A stretch of 64,000 nucleotides of DNA from an uncultured Caulobacterales bacterium (GCA_947503715.1 CANNER010000002.1:620001-684000); one strand, 5' to 3'. Positions 45,594-54,962 are shown, counted from the first letter of the stretch. Program-made: numbers and translations. The notes: a model not told the origin generated them from the sequence alone.

Positions 45594-45609
45594 TTAACAC
45601 ATTGTTAAC
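45594..45609 (-). promoter_or_regulatory. CtrA-type site TTAA-N7-TTAA
   Basis: TTAACACATTGTTAAC matches the CtrA consensus TTAA-N7-TTAA exactly. It ends 9 bp upstream of the amidohydrolase ATG, between purD and that gene. Its closeness to the start codon would suit repression or a very short leader. CtrA is the cell-cycle regulator of this bacterial group; binding here is inferred. Confidence 0.5.
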
Positions 45610-45657
45610 GGTTTGCCACCCAACTCGCCCGATAGGCGAAACGATAATCTGTATGTT

Positions 45658-46929
45658 TTAAACCTTCAGCGCATGATGCGCGATATCCGTACGGAATTGT
45701 TTATCGTCCCAGTCAATCGCGTCCACCGCGGCATAGGCGCGTTTGACCGCTTGCTCCAGAGTTTCACCTGACGCGGTGACATTGAGAACGCGCCCGCCAT
45801 TGGCGAGAAGTTTGCCGTTGTCACGTTTCGTGCCTGCGTGAAAAATGACAACATCGTCCAGTTCATTCGCGGCGTCGACACCCTTGATCTCTGTACCCTT
45901 CTCATACTTTTCGGGATAGCCTTTCGCGGCGAGAACGACATTGGCCACGGGCTCATCAAACCAACTCGGCTGTTCAACTGTGTCCAGTTCTCCGGCTTCC
46001 GCAGCAATGAGGATTGGCAAGAGATCGGACTGCAAACGCCGCATGACGACCTGACATTCAGGATCGCCGAACCGCGCATTATATTCGATCAGTTTCGGTC
46101 CGTCCTCGGTCAGCATAAGCCCCGCGAAGAGCACGCCAACAAAAGGATGCCCGTCTTTCGCCATGCCGTGAACGGTGGGCAGGATGATGTTTTTCATGAC
46201 ATCCGCCATGACCGCGTCGGTGAAAACAGGGGCGGGGGAGTAGGCGCCCATGCCGCCCGTATTTGGACCCTTATCGTCGTCAAAGGCGCGTTTGTGATCT
46301 TGTGCAGCAATCAAAGGCAGGGCGGTTTTCCCGTCGGAAATGGCGAAGAAACTCGCTTCCTGTCCACGCATGAATTCCTCAATCAGGACGCGTTTTGACG
46401 CGTCGCCGAATTTACCGGAGAAGAACTCTTCCAACTCCGCTTCCGCTTCTTTCAGCGTTTCGGGAATGACGACGCCCTTGCCCGCCGCAAGACCGTCCGC
46501 TTTCAAGACATAGGGGGCTGTCATTGTTTTCAGATAGGCTTTCGCCTCGGCCAAATCGGTGAACACACCGTAATCGGCCGTCGGGATTTTATATTTGTCG
46601 CAGAGCGCTTTGGTAAAAGCTTTGGAGGATTCGAGCTGCGCCGCCGCTTCCGTCGGGCCGAAGACCTTTACGCCCGTGTCCTGCAAGGCATCGACGAGGC
46701 CAAGTGCGAGCGGTTGTTCCGGTCCGATCACAACAAAATCATAGGCTTCGCGCTGGACGAGGCCTAGCAGGCTGAGGATATCATCCGCTGCGATGGGGAC
46801 GATATCCGCAATATCTGCAATCCCCGCATTCCCCGGTGCGCAGTGTAATGTGTCGACCAAAGGCGACTGCGCAAGTTTCCAAGCCAGAGCATGTTCGCGG
46901 CCACCGGAGCCAATGAGTAGGAGTTTCAT
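45658..46929 (-). CDS. purD: Phosphoribosylamine-glycine ligase
   Basis: 423-residue ATP-grasp enzyme of purine synthesis, forming GAR from phosphoribosylamine and glycine. It begins MKLLLIGSGGREHALAWKLA and has the family's PGNAGI, VLKADGLAAGKGV, VLIEEFMRGQEASFFAISDG, PNTGGMGAYSPAP and IEYNARFGDPECQ. Length is normal. Divergent from xseA across 78 bp, an arrangement seen in related alphaproteobacteria. Confidence 0.97.
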   Translation of the reverse strand: MKLLLIGSGGREHALAWKLAQSPLVDTLHCAPGNAGIADIADIVPIAADDILSLLGLVQREAYDFVVIGPEQPLALGLVDALQDTGVKVFGPTEAAAQLESSKAFTKALCDKYKIPTADYGVFTDLAEAKAYLKTMTAPYVLKADGLAAGKGVVIPETLKEAEAELEEFFSGKFGDASKRVLIEEFMRGQEASFFAISDGKTALPLIAAQDHKRAFDDDKGPNTGGMGAYSPAPVFTDAVMADVMKNIILPTVHGMAKDGHPFVGVLFAGLMLTEDGPKLIEYNARFGDPECQVVMRRLQSDLLPILIAAEAGELDTVEQPSWFDEPVANVVLAAKGYPEKYEKGTEIKGVDAANELDDVVIFHAGTKRDNGKLLANGGRVLNVTASGETLEQAVKRAYAAVDAIDWDDKQFRTDIAHHALKV

Positions 46930-47007
46930 GGATGAGTCTCTGATCGGTCAATTATCTCTGCGGCCACCTAATATACATCCACGCGCGAATCCACTACCAA
47001 CCTGTCG

Positions 47008-48417
47008 ATGACCACGAACACACCCGAATATTCAGTTTCCGAACTCGCCTTTGCGCTTAAGCGCACGGTCGAGGACACTTATGGCCATGTGCGTGTGCGG
47101 GGCGAGTTGGGTCGTGTGACGATCGCGAAATCGGGTCACTGCTACTTGGATGTCAAAGACGACAAAGCCGTCATCAATTCCATCATCTGGAAAGGCGTGA
47201 TGTCCCGCCTGTCCATGCGTCCCGAAGAGGGGATGGAAGTGATCTGCGAGGGCAAGCTCTCGACCTATCCGGGGCGGTCGAATTACCAACTCATTATCGA
47301 GAAGATGGAACTCGCGGGCGCTGGGGCGCTGATGGCGCTGTTCGAAAAGCGCAAGAAAATGCTCGCGGCGGAAGGGTTGTTTGACGAGGCGCGGAAGGTC
47401 GAACTGCCCTTCCTGCCCAAAACGATCGGCGTCGTAACCTCGCCCACGGGTTCCGTCATTCGCGATATTCTCCACCGCATCACGGACCGCTTTCCAAGCC
47501 ACGTCCTCGTCTGGCCCGTCCTCGTGCAGGGGGAGAAAGCGGCAGAGCAGATAGCGGGCGCAATTAATGGCTTTAATCACGGGGAAGGTTTTCCGCGCCC
47601 GGATGTCTTAATCGTCGCGCGGGGCGGCGGATCGATGGAAGACCTCTGGTGCTTTAACGAGGAAATCGTCGCCCGTGCCGCCGCTAATTCCAATATCCCG
47701 CTCATTTCCGCCGTCGGGCATGAGACGGATTGGACGCTGATCGATTTTGTGGCGGATTACCGCGCGCCCACCCCGACAGGGGCCGCGGAAGTCGCCGTGC
47801 CGGTGCGCGCCGATTGGCTGGAGACAGTGGATGATTACGGCTCGCGTATCCTCCGCGCCCTGCGCCGGAATTGGATGGATCGCCGCAATCGGTTGCGCGC
47901 GCAGAAATTGCCGAGCCTGCAATCCGTCCTCGCCCCCGCGCAGCAGGGCTTGGACCGCGCAGCGCTCCGCTTGCCGACGCCGGAACGGTTATTTGAGCCG
48001 AAGAAAAATGCGCTCCTGCGGCAGAGCCAAGCGCTGCTCTCGGCCATGCGGTTCACGAAGACGCGCCAACTGACAGAGATTAAACGACAGGGCGAAACAT
48101 TGACGCGATATGGCCAGACTGCGGAAACAGCCCTGAAGCGCCAACTCGAAACACAAGCCCGCCGCCTCGATCGTGCGGGCAAACTCCTCGACGCCTATTC
48201 ACATAAAGGCACTTTAGAGAGAGGTTTCGCATTGGTTCGCGATGCAAATGGCAAAGTCATTAGAAATAAATCCGCGACTACCTCCGGACAAGCCGTAGAA
48301 CTCGTCTTTGCGGATGGCGAGGTCGGGGCCGTGATTGCAGGCAAAGCCGCACCGCGCAAAATTGCAAAACGGAAACCCGCCGTACGGGATGATAAAAAAC
48401 AGGCCGACCTGTTTTAA
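47008..48417 (+). CDS. xseA: Exodeoxyribonuclease VII large subunit
   Basis: 469 residues, the catalytic subunit of the single-strand-specific exonuclease VII. The N-terminal OB-fold has YSVSELAFALKRTVED and VRVRGELGRV; the catalytic core has IGVVTSPTGSVIRDI, VLIVARGGGSMEDLWCFNEE and SAVGHETDWTLIDFVAD. A long Arg/Gln-rich coiled coil and Lys-rich tail follow. The small subunit xseB is not in the window. Followed by the DUF2093 gene, its usual neighbour in alphaproteobacteria. Confidence 0.97.
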   Translation: MTTNTPEYSVSELAFALKRTVEDTYGHVRVRGELGRVTIAKSGHCYLDVKDDKAVINSIIWKGVMSRLSMRPEEGMEVICEGKLSTYPGRSNYQLIIEKMELAGAGALMALFEKRKKMLAAEGLFDEARKVELPFLPKTIGVVTSPTGSVIRDILHRITDRFPSHVLVWPVLVQGEKAAEQIAGAINGFNHGEGFPRPDVLIVARGGGSMEDLWCFNEEIVARAAANSNIPLISAVGHETDWTLIDFVADYRAPTPTGAAEVAVPVRADWLETVDDYGSRILRALRRNWMDRRNRLRAQKLPSLQSVLAPAQQGLDRAALRLPTPERLFEPKKNALLRQSQALLSAMRFTKTRQLTEIKRQGETLTRYGQTAETALKRQLETQARRLDRAGKLLDAYSHKGTLERGFALVRDANGKVIRNKSATTSGQAVELVFADGEVGAVIAGKAAPRKIAKRKPAVRDDKKQADLF

Positions 48418-48446
48418 TCCTGCGATTTTGCGCCTAAGTGAGTGCC

Positions 48447-48659
48447 ATGACAGGACTATTCTCATCCCAGGGCGAAGCCAAAATCCATTTCGGTGCCTCC
48501 GATTTCACCATTATGGAAACGGGCAGCTATGTGACTTGCGCCGTGACGGGTGAACGCATCCCGCTGGAAATGCTCCGCTACTGGAATGCAGATCGCCAAG
48601 AAGCCTATAAGGACGCCGCCGCGAGCCTTGAGGGATTTAAGCGGGCAGGTGTAGTTTAG
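48447..48659 (+). CDS. DUF2093 small protein
   Basis: 70 residues. The sequence (AKIHFGASDFTIMETGSYVT, CAVTGERIPLEMLRYWNADR) matches the DUF2093 family, short cytoplasmic proteins of unknown function typical of alphaproteobacteria and usually placed after xseA. The ATG at 48447 is chosen; the frame is open slightly further. The stop is 1 bp before the next start. Confidence 0.9.
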   Translation: MTGLFSSQGEAKIHFGASDFTIMETGSYVTCAVTGERIPLEMLRYWNADRQEAYKDAAASLEGFKRAGVV

Positions 48660-48660
48660 G

Positions 48661-49704
48661 ATGCGCTTTGTCCTCGCAACATTGGCGTTGATGCTTGTGG
48701 CTTGCGCGGCTGAGCCTGAGGCGGAAGCGCAGATTACCAAGTCTCAGATAAATACGGCAGTAGATGAAGATCTCTCTGAAATCATTCGCAATGCAGAAGG
48801 GAATAGCGAGAACACAGATGTTTCAAATGCCTGCGATACGAAAGAACAATGCGATGCTCTCTTAAAAAAATATCGTTCTGACATTACGATTATTTCTGAT
48901 TACGAAAGCCCAAAAGATAAATACATAAGATCATTAGCTCTACCGCGTCTCTCCTGCCAAGGCATCGTCAAACAGGGCGGGCTCGTCCTCTGCCAGACCG
49001 AGCCCAATGCCAAAGTCGAAGTTGGGCGCTCTGAAAATGACACTTACACGCAAACCGCCGGACCGGATGGTCGTATCCTCGTCGGTTTTGATCGCGATGA
49101 ACCCAACGCTTTCATCCGCGTCGGGGAACAGCGTGTCGATTTCGACATCGCGCCCCGCGACTACGATACCTCCCGCATAGACGGCCTACCCAAAAATATG
49201 GTCAGCGAATATACGGAAGAGGAACTCACCCGTATCCGCAAAGCGACGGCGCTGAAAAAAGTCGGTTTCGCGTCCATGGTCGAGGAGATAGGCTTTGAAA
49301 ACGGGTTCATCTATCCCGTCACGGACCATATCAAGACGACGAATTTCGGGGCGCAGCGTATCCTGAATGGTGATCCGAAAAGGCCGCATTTCGGTGTTGA
49401 TCTCGCTGCGCCGACTGGCACGCCCATCCTCGCGCCTGCGGCCGGTATTGTCAGCCTTGCGAGTGAGGAGATGTATTTCGAAGGCTCCCTAATCATGATC
49501 GATCACGGGCAGGGCCTGATTTCCTATTACCTCCACAATGAAGACGTGATGGTCGAAGAAGGTCAGCGTGTGGAGCAGGGCGAACAGATCGGGACGGTCG
49601 GCTCGCGTGGACGCTCGACGGGACCGCATCTCTGCTGGCGTTTGAAATGGCGCGGGCGTAATCTTGATCCCGAATTACTGACGGAGTGGCCCACCAATGG
49701 CTAA
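48661..49704 (+). CDS. M23 peptidase lipoprotein with His-to-Cys change at the zinc site
   Basis: 347 residues with lipobox LVAC near residue 15. The C-terminal LytM/M23 endopeptidase domain cuts peptidoglycan cross-links: zinc ligands H243 and D247 in PHFGVDLAAP, catalytic His 292 in SYYLHNED, and GPHLCWRLKWR at 321-331, where the usual second His of HxH is Cys325. Cysteine could still bind zinc. The first 170 residues are a poorly conserved region with a Cys pair. Next to a chorismate mutase gene that overlaps it by 8 bp. Confidence 0.92.
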   Translation: MRFVLATLALMLVACAAEPEAEAQITKSQINTAVDEDLSEIIRNAEGNSENTDVSNACDTKEQCDALLKKYRSDITIISDYESPKDKYIRSLALPRLSCQGIVKQGGLVLCQTEPNAKVEVGRSENDTYTQTAGPDGRILVGFDRDEPNAFIRVGEQRVDFDIAPRDYDTSRIDGLPKNMVSEYTEEELTRIRKATALKKVGFASMVEEIGFENGFIYPVTDHIKTTNFGAQRILNGDPKRPHFGVDLAAPTGTPILAPAAGIVSLASEEMYFEGSLIMIDHGQGLISYYLHNEDVMVEEGQRVEQGEQIGTVGSRGRSTGPHLCWRLKWRGRNLDPELLTEWPTNG

Positions 49705-50011
49705 AGCCCCTGAAGACTGCCAGACCATGACCGAAGTCCGAGAAGGCGTCGATGCGTTGGACCGCGAACTCGTGCGCTTGCTCGTGACACGCCAAGGCTA
49801 TATGCACGCCGCCGCACGGATTAAACCCAACCGCGATGCCGTTTATGACGCCGAGCGGATTGAGGATGTTGTGGCGAAGGTTTTGATTGAGGCAAAGAAA
49901 CAGGGCCTGTCTGCGGATATTGCCGAACCCGTTTGGCGGAAATTAATTGAACGCTGCATCGCGCATGAATTTGATGTGTATGATGATACGCGCGGGCGAA
50001 AGAGCGCTTAG
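49697..50011 (+). CDS. Chorismate mutase (AroQ type)
   Basis: 104 residues of three-helix AroQ fold converting chorismate to prephenate. The opening VREGVDALDRELVRLLVTRQ and the second-helix IKPNRDAVYDAERIEDVV are characteristic, with the conserved Arg and Lys/Asp residues in place. It resembles the PchB/isochorismate-pyruvate lyase subgroup in length, so a lyase role cannot be excluded, but no siderophore genes are near. Overlaps the M23 gene by 8 bp. Confidence 0.9.
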   Translation: MAKAPEDCQTMTEVREGVDALDRELVRLLVTRQGYMHAAARIKPNRDAVYDAERIEDVVAKVLIEAKKQGLSADIAEPVWRKLIERCIAHEFDVYDDTRGRKSA

Positions 50012-50428
50012 CTAGTTCTGTTCGGGGTAATACCAAACACGCCGAATTAATCCGTCTTCTAACTCATAAACTGTAAGTGAGCTTTGGGCTTTTTTCTCGC
50101 CCTTATCCGTCGTCCATGACGCAGTTTCTGTTACGCTGATAAAATTCCCGTTCTGGCTCCAACCCCGCAATGTACCGATAACACTTGGATTGGAGTCAAG
50201 GTAATCGGCCATTACTTCTGCAAGTGCGGTACGACCCTTCACGACGGTTTCAGTTTCTGATCCATTCACGCTCAACCATTCAATATCCGGATGTTCAACC
50301 TTGCCCATGGCGGTAATGTCTTTGGCATTAAATGCCTCAACATGGGCTACGATGACGGGGTGAGGTTTCGTCGCTTGGGAGCAAGCCGTGAGAAAAATAA
50401 TTGCTAAAATAATGAAAATAATCCGCAT
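50012..50428 (-). CDS. SnoaL/NTF2-like lipoprotein
   Basis: 138 residues with a lipoprotein signal (lipobox LTAC, Cys at 16) and an NTF2-like cone fold signature: VAHVEAFNAKDITAMGKVEH, PDIEWLSVNG, and GLIRRVWYYP at the end. Such domains bind small molecules or act as isomerases; substrate unknown. It begins directly after the lpxL-type acyltransferase gene on the same strand (adjacent, no gap) and is convergent with the chorismate mutase gene. Confidence 0.8.
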   Translation of the reverse strand: MRIIFIILAIIFLTACSQATKPHPVIVAHVEAFNAKDITAMGKVEHPDIEWLSVNGSETETVVKGRTALAEVMADYLDSNPSVIGTLRGWSQNGNFISVTETASWTTDKGEKKAQSSLTVYELEDGLIRRVWYYPEQN

Positions 50429-51304
50429 TCAATTACCTTTCTTATAAAGTGCTTTCGGCCAACGCCGATGGACCCAAAACCATTGCGCCGGATTTTCCCG
50501 CACGCGGTCTTCAATAAATCTGCTGACTTTTGTCACACCGTCCAAAACATCCGCCTCGCGGTTTCCTGATTTCATTAAGTCTATCGGCTCATAAAAAGTC
50601 ACAACAAAACTGGCTTTGTCCCGCGTGACCGCCATCGGGAGCAGCGGTCGTCCCGTTTTCAACGCCAATCGCACCGCCCCCTGCGCTGTCATGGCGGGCT
50701 CTCCAAAGAACGGAATGCTCAGGCCTGTATTGAATTTCTGATCATTGAGCAGCGCAACACTCTCGCCATTTTTCAACGCCGTCAGCAATTCCCGCCCCCC
50801 GCGATGGGTGGATTTTTGTACTAAGAATTTTGTGCCGTAAGCTTCCCGTTGTTTCCGTACCCGCGCATCAATATGCGGGTTGTTCACCTTGCGATAGGTG
50901 ATGCGCACGGGCAGGTCCGATTGGGTCAGGACCGTGGCCATGACTTCCCAATTCGCGAAATGTCCTGTGACGATCACGGCGGGGGCGTGGCGTTCGAAAA
51001 CCTCCATTCCGACAATCTTGATGCGGCTATTTGCGTCGAAGGGTTTCAGGCGGTGGGTCATCGGAAATTCGCCTAAGGTCCGTCCGGTATTGTCCCATTG
51101 ATCTTTCAAAAGCTGTTTAATTTCGGCGTCTGATTTCTCCGGAAAAGCTGTCCGCAACCCCGTCTCCGCAATTCTGTGTTTTGATGTCAGCGGGCCAATC
51201 AATTTGACGATAAAGGCACCCAGTCCCGAAATCCATGCAAAGGGAAATAGGCGCAGGATGAAGGCGACGATGTCATAGGCGAGCGCCTCTAAACGGTCCT
51301 TCAT
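50429..51304 (-). CDS. Lipid A acyltransferase (LpxL/HtrB family)
   Basis: 291 residues, inner-membrane enzyme adding a secondary acyl chain to lipid A precursors. One N-terminal membrane helix, then the HX4E catalytic motif GHFANWE with H115 and E120, LNDQKFNTGLSIPFFG, and WFWVHRRWPK near the end. The ATG overlaps the lpxK stop by 4 bp, continuing a tightly coupled lipid A operon. Confidence 0.93.
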   Translation of the reverse strand: MKDRLEALAYDIVAFILRLFPFAWISGLGAFIVKLIGPLTSKHRIAETGLRTAFPEKSDAEIKQLLKDQWDNTGRTLGEFPMTHRLKPFDANSRIKIVGMEVFERHAPAVIVTGHFANWEVMATVLTQSDLPVRITYRKVNNPHIDARVRKQREAYGTKFLVQKSTHRGGRELLTALKNGESVALLNDQKFNTGLSIPFFGEPAMTAQGAVRLALKTGRPLLPMAVTRDKASFVVTFYEPIDLMKSGNREADVLDGVTKVSRFIEDRVRENPAQWFWVHRRWPKALYKKGN

Positions 51305-52296
51305 TTGGCCGCTTCGACAATCGGGTGGAGGAGACGGCGGAGCGTCAGCTCATCTTCAAACACAACAGAAACAGGCCAGGTTTGCACGCCGCGACGATAG
51401 CCTTTGGGCAGGCGGACATAATCTTTTTCTGTCGTAATTAATCCGGCGTCCATTTCCGCGGCGAGGACGAAGAGGCTCTCCAAGTCTTCATCCTTATATT
51501 TATAATGATCGGCATAGCCCTCTGTCTCGACAACATTCGCGCCCGCGCGACGTAAGGAGTCGAAAAATTTCGCGGGGCGTCCAATACCGGCAAAAGCGTA
51601 AAGCGGACCTTTGGGCGCAGGTTCCTTGGGCGCGAGATAGGCGGGAATGACAATCACGCCGCCCAATTGTTCGCGCAGATGATCGGATATTTTATAATCC
51701 GGCGTCGGCTTCATCAGGATGATGGCATCCGTGCGGTCCAACGCCGCATCCAAATCTTCGCGTAACGGCCCCGCCGGAAAGACGCAGCCATTCCCGAACC
51801 CGACCTCCGCATCCACGACGAGCAGCGAGAGCGTTTTTGCGAGTGTCGGGTTCTGATGGCCGTCATCCATGATAATGACTTTCGCGCCATTGGCGACCAT
51901 GGCTCGCGCGCCGTCATCCCGTCCGGCGGACACCCAGACGGGCCCGTTCCGTGCCAGTAGTAGTGGTTCATCCCCGACCTGCGCTGCGATGTGGTCGGGT
52001 TGGACGGGCATTGGGCCTTTTTCCGTGCCGCCATAGCCGCGCGACAGACCATGCGCGGGGATACCGAGGCGTCGAAAAGAGTTAAGGAGATAGGCGACGA
52101 CGGGTGTTTTTCCTGTCCCGCCCATGGTCGCGTTACCGACACAAATGACGGGGACACCGGATTGATAGGGTTGCGTGGTTTCCAAACGTCGCGCGGCGGC
52201 CTTCGCATAGAGCCAGCCGAGCGGACGCAGGACCGTCCGCAAGCTGACTTTGGCTTCAGGGCCGGACAGGTGGTTCCAAAAGACGGGCGGCTTCAT
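51301..52296 (-). CDS. lpxK: Tetraacyldisaccharide 4'-kinase
   Basis: 331 residues, phosphorylating the lipid A precursor at 4'. P-loop VGNATMGGTGKTP at about 53-65, preceded by the membrane-associated N-terminus; then LSRGYGG, VGDEPLLLARNGPVWV, IIMDDGHQNPTL and FAGIGRPAKFF, all family landmarks. It overlaps both neighbours by 4 bp. Confidence 0.96.
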   Translation of the reverse strand: MKPPVFWNHLSGPEAKVSLRTVLRPLGWLYAKAAARRLETTQPYQSGVPVICVGNATMGGTGKTPVVAYLLNSFRRLGIPAHGLSRGYGGTEKGPMPVQPDHIAAQVGDEPLLLARNGPVWVSAGRDDGARAMVANGAKVIIMDDGHQNPTLAKTLSLLVVDAEVGFGNGCVFPAGPLREDLDAALDRTDAIILMKPTPDYKISDHLREQLGGVIVIPAYLAPKEPAPKGPLYAFAGIGRPAKFFDSLRRAGANVVETEGYADHYKYKDEDLESLFVLAAEMDAGLITTEKDYVRLPKGYRRGVQTWPVSVVFEDELTLRRLLHPIVEAAK

Positions 52297-53552
52297 AACA
52301 GCGCCTGTAATTTGGTTGCCGTGAAATCCAATATCCCGTCACTTTCCTGCGCGACGGATTTTGCCCGCGCCGACATTTGCCCCCGCGCCGCGCCGTCACC
52401 GAGGAGAGCTATTAAATGCTTGGCGAGGTGGTTTGAGGATTTCACGCGCATGGCGGCGTTAGAGTCAAAAAAACGATCATAGATATCCGTAAAGCTGGCC
52501 ACATGGGGGCCTGTCAAGATCGGCACGCCAGCGCGGGCGGGTTCCAACGGATTATGACCCATCAGGCGCGGGTCAAGTGAGCCGCCCATGAACACGATAT
52601 CCGAGAGGGCCAGCGCCAATCCCGTCTCGCCCAGCGTGTCCATGATATAGACGGCGGTGGACCCATCCGGAATTTCCCCCTGTGAGCGTCGCGCGATTTT
52701 GCCATGCGCGGATGCGGCAAGGGCGATATTGTCTCCGCGTTCGGGATGTCTCGGTTGCCAGATACAGAGCGTATCGGGGTGTTTCTTGCGCAGGATTTCC
52801 AACGTACTGAGGATTTCGAGTTTCTCTTCCTCATGGGTGCTGGCCGCTAACCAGACGGGGCGGTCACCAATGGTGGTTTTTAGCTGCGTGGCTTCCTCTT
52901 TATCATAGGCGAGGGCGGGCGCGGCAGCTTTCAGATTGCCGATCTCCTGGATGACGGAGTCAGAGAATTGATTGAGCGCGTTAAAGGTCAGGCGATCTGC
53001 GGGCAGGATGAGGTCGAATGTCCCGAATACCCGTCGCGCAAATCCCCGTTTCGCCCGCCAGCGATCAATGGAATTCTGGCTCATCCGCGCATTGATGAGC
53101 GCCATTTTCGCGCCGCTCTCTTTTGTCTGCAGGACGAGGTTCGGCCAGATTTCACTCTCGGCCCAGATGGCGAGATCGGGTTTCCAATGATTGAGAAATT
53201 TCGCGACAAAGGTGGGTCCGTCCATCGGGACGAATTGGTGAACGGCCCGTTCGGGCAGTCGTTTGGCCATGATTTCGGCGGAGGTCACAGTGCCACTTGT
53301 GACGAGAATGTTTAACTCCGCATCATCGGATAAGAGCCTATCAATGAGTGGCAGGAGCATTGACGTCTCCCCAACGCTCGCCCCGTGCATCCAGACAAGT
53401 GTCCCGTCAGGTCGGGCGAGGGAGGCGCGGCCTTTGCGTTCCAGAATGCGGGTGGCGTCTTCTTTTTCGGCCTTCACACGTTTGTTCAGGATATATCCGG
53501 CAAAGGGTTCCAACATTCCGCTCACCCCGCGATATAGGGCTTCCCAACTCAT
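52293..53552 (-). CDS. waaA: 3-deoxy-D-manno-octulosonic acid (Kdo) transferase
   Basis: 419 residues, GT30 enzyme attaching Kdo to lipid A. N-terminal membrane anchor, then WMHGASVGE with the catalytic Glu at 62, INARMSQNSIDRWR, ASTHEEEKLEIL and the C-terminal VFMGGSLDPRLMGHNPLEPA donor-binding segment. The number of Kdo residues added cannot be read from sequence. Coupled to lpxK (4-bp overlap) and to the DUF374 acyltransferase gene (4-bp overlap). Confidence 0.96.
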   Translation of the reverse strand: MSWEALYRGVSGMLEPFAGYILNKRVKAEKEDATRILERKGRASLARPDGTLVWMHGASVGETSMLLPLIDRLLSDDAELNILVTSGTVTSAEIMAKRLPERAVHQFVPMDGPTFVAKFLNHWKPDLAIWAESEIWPNLVLQTKESGAKMALINARMSQNSIDRWRAKRGFARRVFGTFDLILPADRLTFNALNQFSDSVIQEIGNLKAAAPALAYDKEEATQLKTTIGDRPVWLAASTHEEEKLEILSTLEILRKKHPDTLCIWQPRHPERGDNIALAASAHGKIARRSQGEIPDGSTAVYIMDTLGETGLALALSDIVFMGGSLDPRLMGHNPLEPARAGVPILTGPHVASFTDIYDRFFDSNAAMRVKSSNHLAKHLIALLGDGAARGQMSARAKSVAQESDGILDFTATKLQALL

Positions 53553-54253
53553 GCGGGCGCGACCGGTATGTGGCCAAGCGACTTGTCAGCTTCCGCGAGA
53601 AGGGCGTTCATTTCGGTTTCAATGAAGAGTCGAATATTTTCCAATTCTTCATCAGTCGCATGTTTCGAAATCGTGACAGGCGTCCCCCAGATGATAAGAC
53701 CCTTACCAAATAATTTCGGCAGGACGAATTTATCCCAACTGTCGAATTGTTTCCGCCGCGCGACGGCAAAAGTACACGGCATAATGGGCGCACCCGTCGC
53801 GCGGGCGAGACGCAAGGGTCCGTCGCCCAAACGTTGTCTCGGCCCGCGCGGACCGTCCGGCGTGATGACGACGCAGCCGCCGGATTTTACGGCCGTAACA
53901 GCGCCCGCGGCAGCTTCTTCACCGCCCTTATTTTTTCCACGTTTCTTGGAACTGCCCCGCAGCGTTTGTAAACCCAAGGCTTTACACGTCGCCGCAACAA
54001 CCGCGCCGTCTCTTGATCTCGAAATCATGACATATGGCAGCTGATACTCCCGTTTCCACGCCGAGGTCAGCATCAGGAACCGCGAATGCCAAGTCAGCGC
54101 GATGACGCCTTTCCGTCCTGCGATAATATCTTCCACCCGTTCGGGATGGAGGATGTCCCACCGCGTGGTCGCCTTGATCAGGCGCATATATTGGGCGACG
54201 CCCCAGCCCAATCCCGATTGGACTGCTGGACGCCGCAAGAAGCGTTTGAACAC
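53549..54253 (-). CDS. DUF374 lysophospholipid acyltransferase-like protein
   Basis: 234 residues of the DUF374 branch of the acyltransferase superfamily, with the acyltransferase His in ALTWHSRFLML and the downstream VVITPDGPRGPRQRL. Starts at GTG with GGGAGG 6 bp upstream. Standard member of the alphaproteobacterial waaA-lpxK operon and presumed to act on lipid A or phospholipid precursors. First gene of this coupled set; divergent from a phosphatase gene. Confidence 0.92.
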   Translation of the reverse strand: MFKRFLRRPAVQSGLGWGVAQYMRLIKATTRWDILHPERVEDIIAGRKGVIALTWHSRFLMLTSAWKREYQLPYVMISRSRDGAVVAATCKALGLQTLRGSSKKRGKNKGGEEAAAGAVTAVKSGGCVVITPDGPRGPRQRLGDGPLRLARATGAPIMPCTFAVARRKQFDSWDKFVLPKLFGKGLIIWGTPVTISKHATDEELENIRLFIETEMNALLAEADKSLGHIPVAPA

Positions 54254-54282
54254 GCGCGGCCTCCCTGTTAGCCAGCTTTAAT

Positions 54283-54960
54283 ATGACCGAGTTAAGCGAT
54301 AAGGGGCTGGACCTCAACAACCCAAGGGACCGAAAACAGGCCCGGCGCGACCTCACATGGGGGGACCACGGATTCCTGCGCAAACGGTTCCCGAATCGGC
54401 ATATTCTGGGCGGCGGGATGTATCGCGAGAATCAGCCGTCACCCGAACGAATTGCCGTACTGGCCGAGGAGGGCATTAAGACCATCCTCAATCTGCGCGG
54501 CCCGTCACCGAAAGGGTTCTACCTGCTCGAGAAAGAAGCCTGCGAAAAGCACGGTATCAAACTCATCAATTTCCGAGTCTATTCCCGCGACGTCCACACG
54601 CCCGATAAAATCCGCGCGGCGAAGGAATTGTTCGAGGCGATAGATTATCCCGCCGTCATGCACTGTAAATCCGGCGCCGACCGGACGGGTTTTATGGGCG
54701 TCCTCTATCGGCACTTCCACATGGGCGACACGATTGCCGCGGCGGTGGAAAGCGAGCTGACGCTGAAAAAGCTGCACGTGAAACAGGGGAAGACGGGGAT
54801 GCTCGATTTCTTCTTCGCGGATTATGTAAAGGCCGCGCAGGAGAAAGACATCAGCTTCATCGACTGGGTCGAAAGCGATTACAATCCGGCAGATGTGAAA
54901 GCGCGGTTCATGGACCAGTGGAGCGGTAATCCGATTACGGAGATATTGCGGCGGGAGTAA
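54283..54960 (+). CDS. Dual-specificity/tyrosine phosphatase-like protein
   Basis: 225 residues. The phosphatase P-loop MHCKSGADRTGF gives catalytic C128 and R134 of CX5R. The preceding NRHILGGGMYRENQPSPERI and KTILNLRGPSP match small bacterial dual-specificity-like phosphatases; a general-acid Asp is likely in the YSRDVHTPDKI region. It may act on phospholipid, inositol phosphate or protein substrates. It is the only plus-strand gene inside the minus-strand lipid A block, separating it from the ABC exporter gene. Confidence 0.88.
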   Translation: MTELSDKGLDLNNPRDRKQARRDLTWGDHGFLRKRFPNRHILGGGMYRENQPSPERIAVLAEEGIKTILNLRGPSPKGFYLLEKEACEKHGIKLINFRVYSRDVHTPDKIRAAKELFEAIDYPAVMHCKSGADRTGFMGVLYRHFHMGDTIAAAVESELTLKKLHVKQGKTGMLDFFFADYVKAAQEKDISFIDWVESDYNPADVKARFMDQWSGNPITEILRRE

Positions 54961-54962
54961 GT

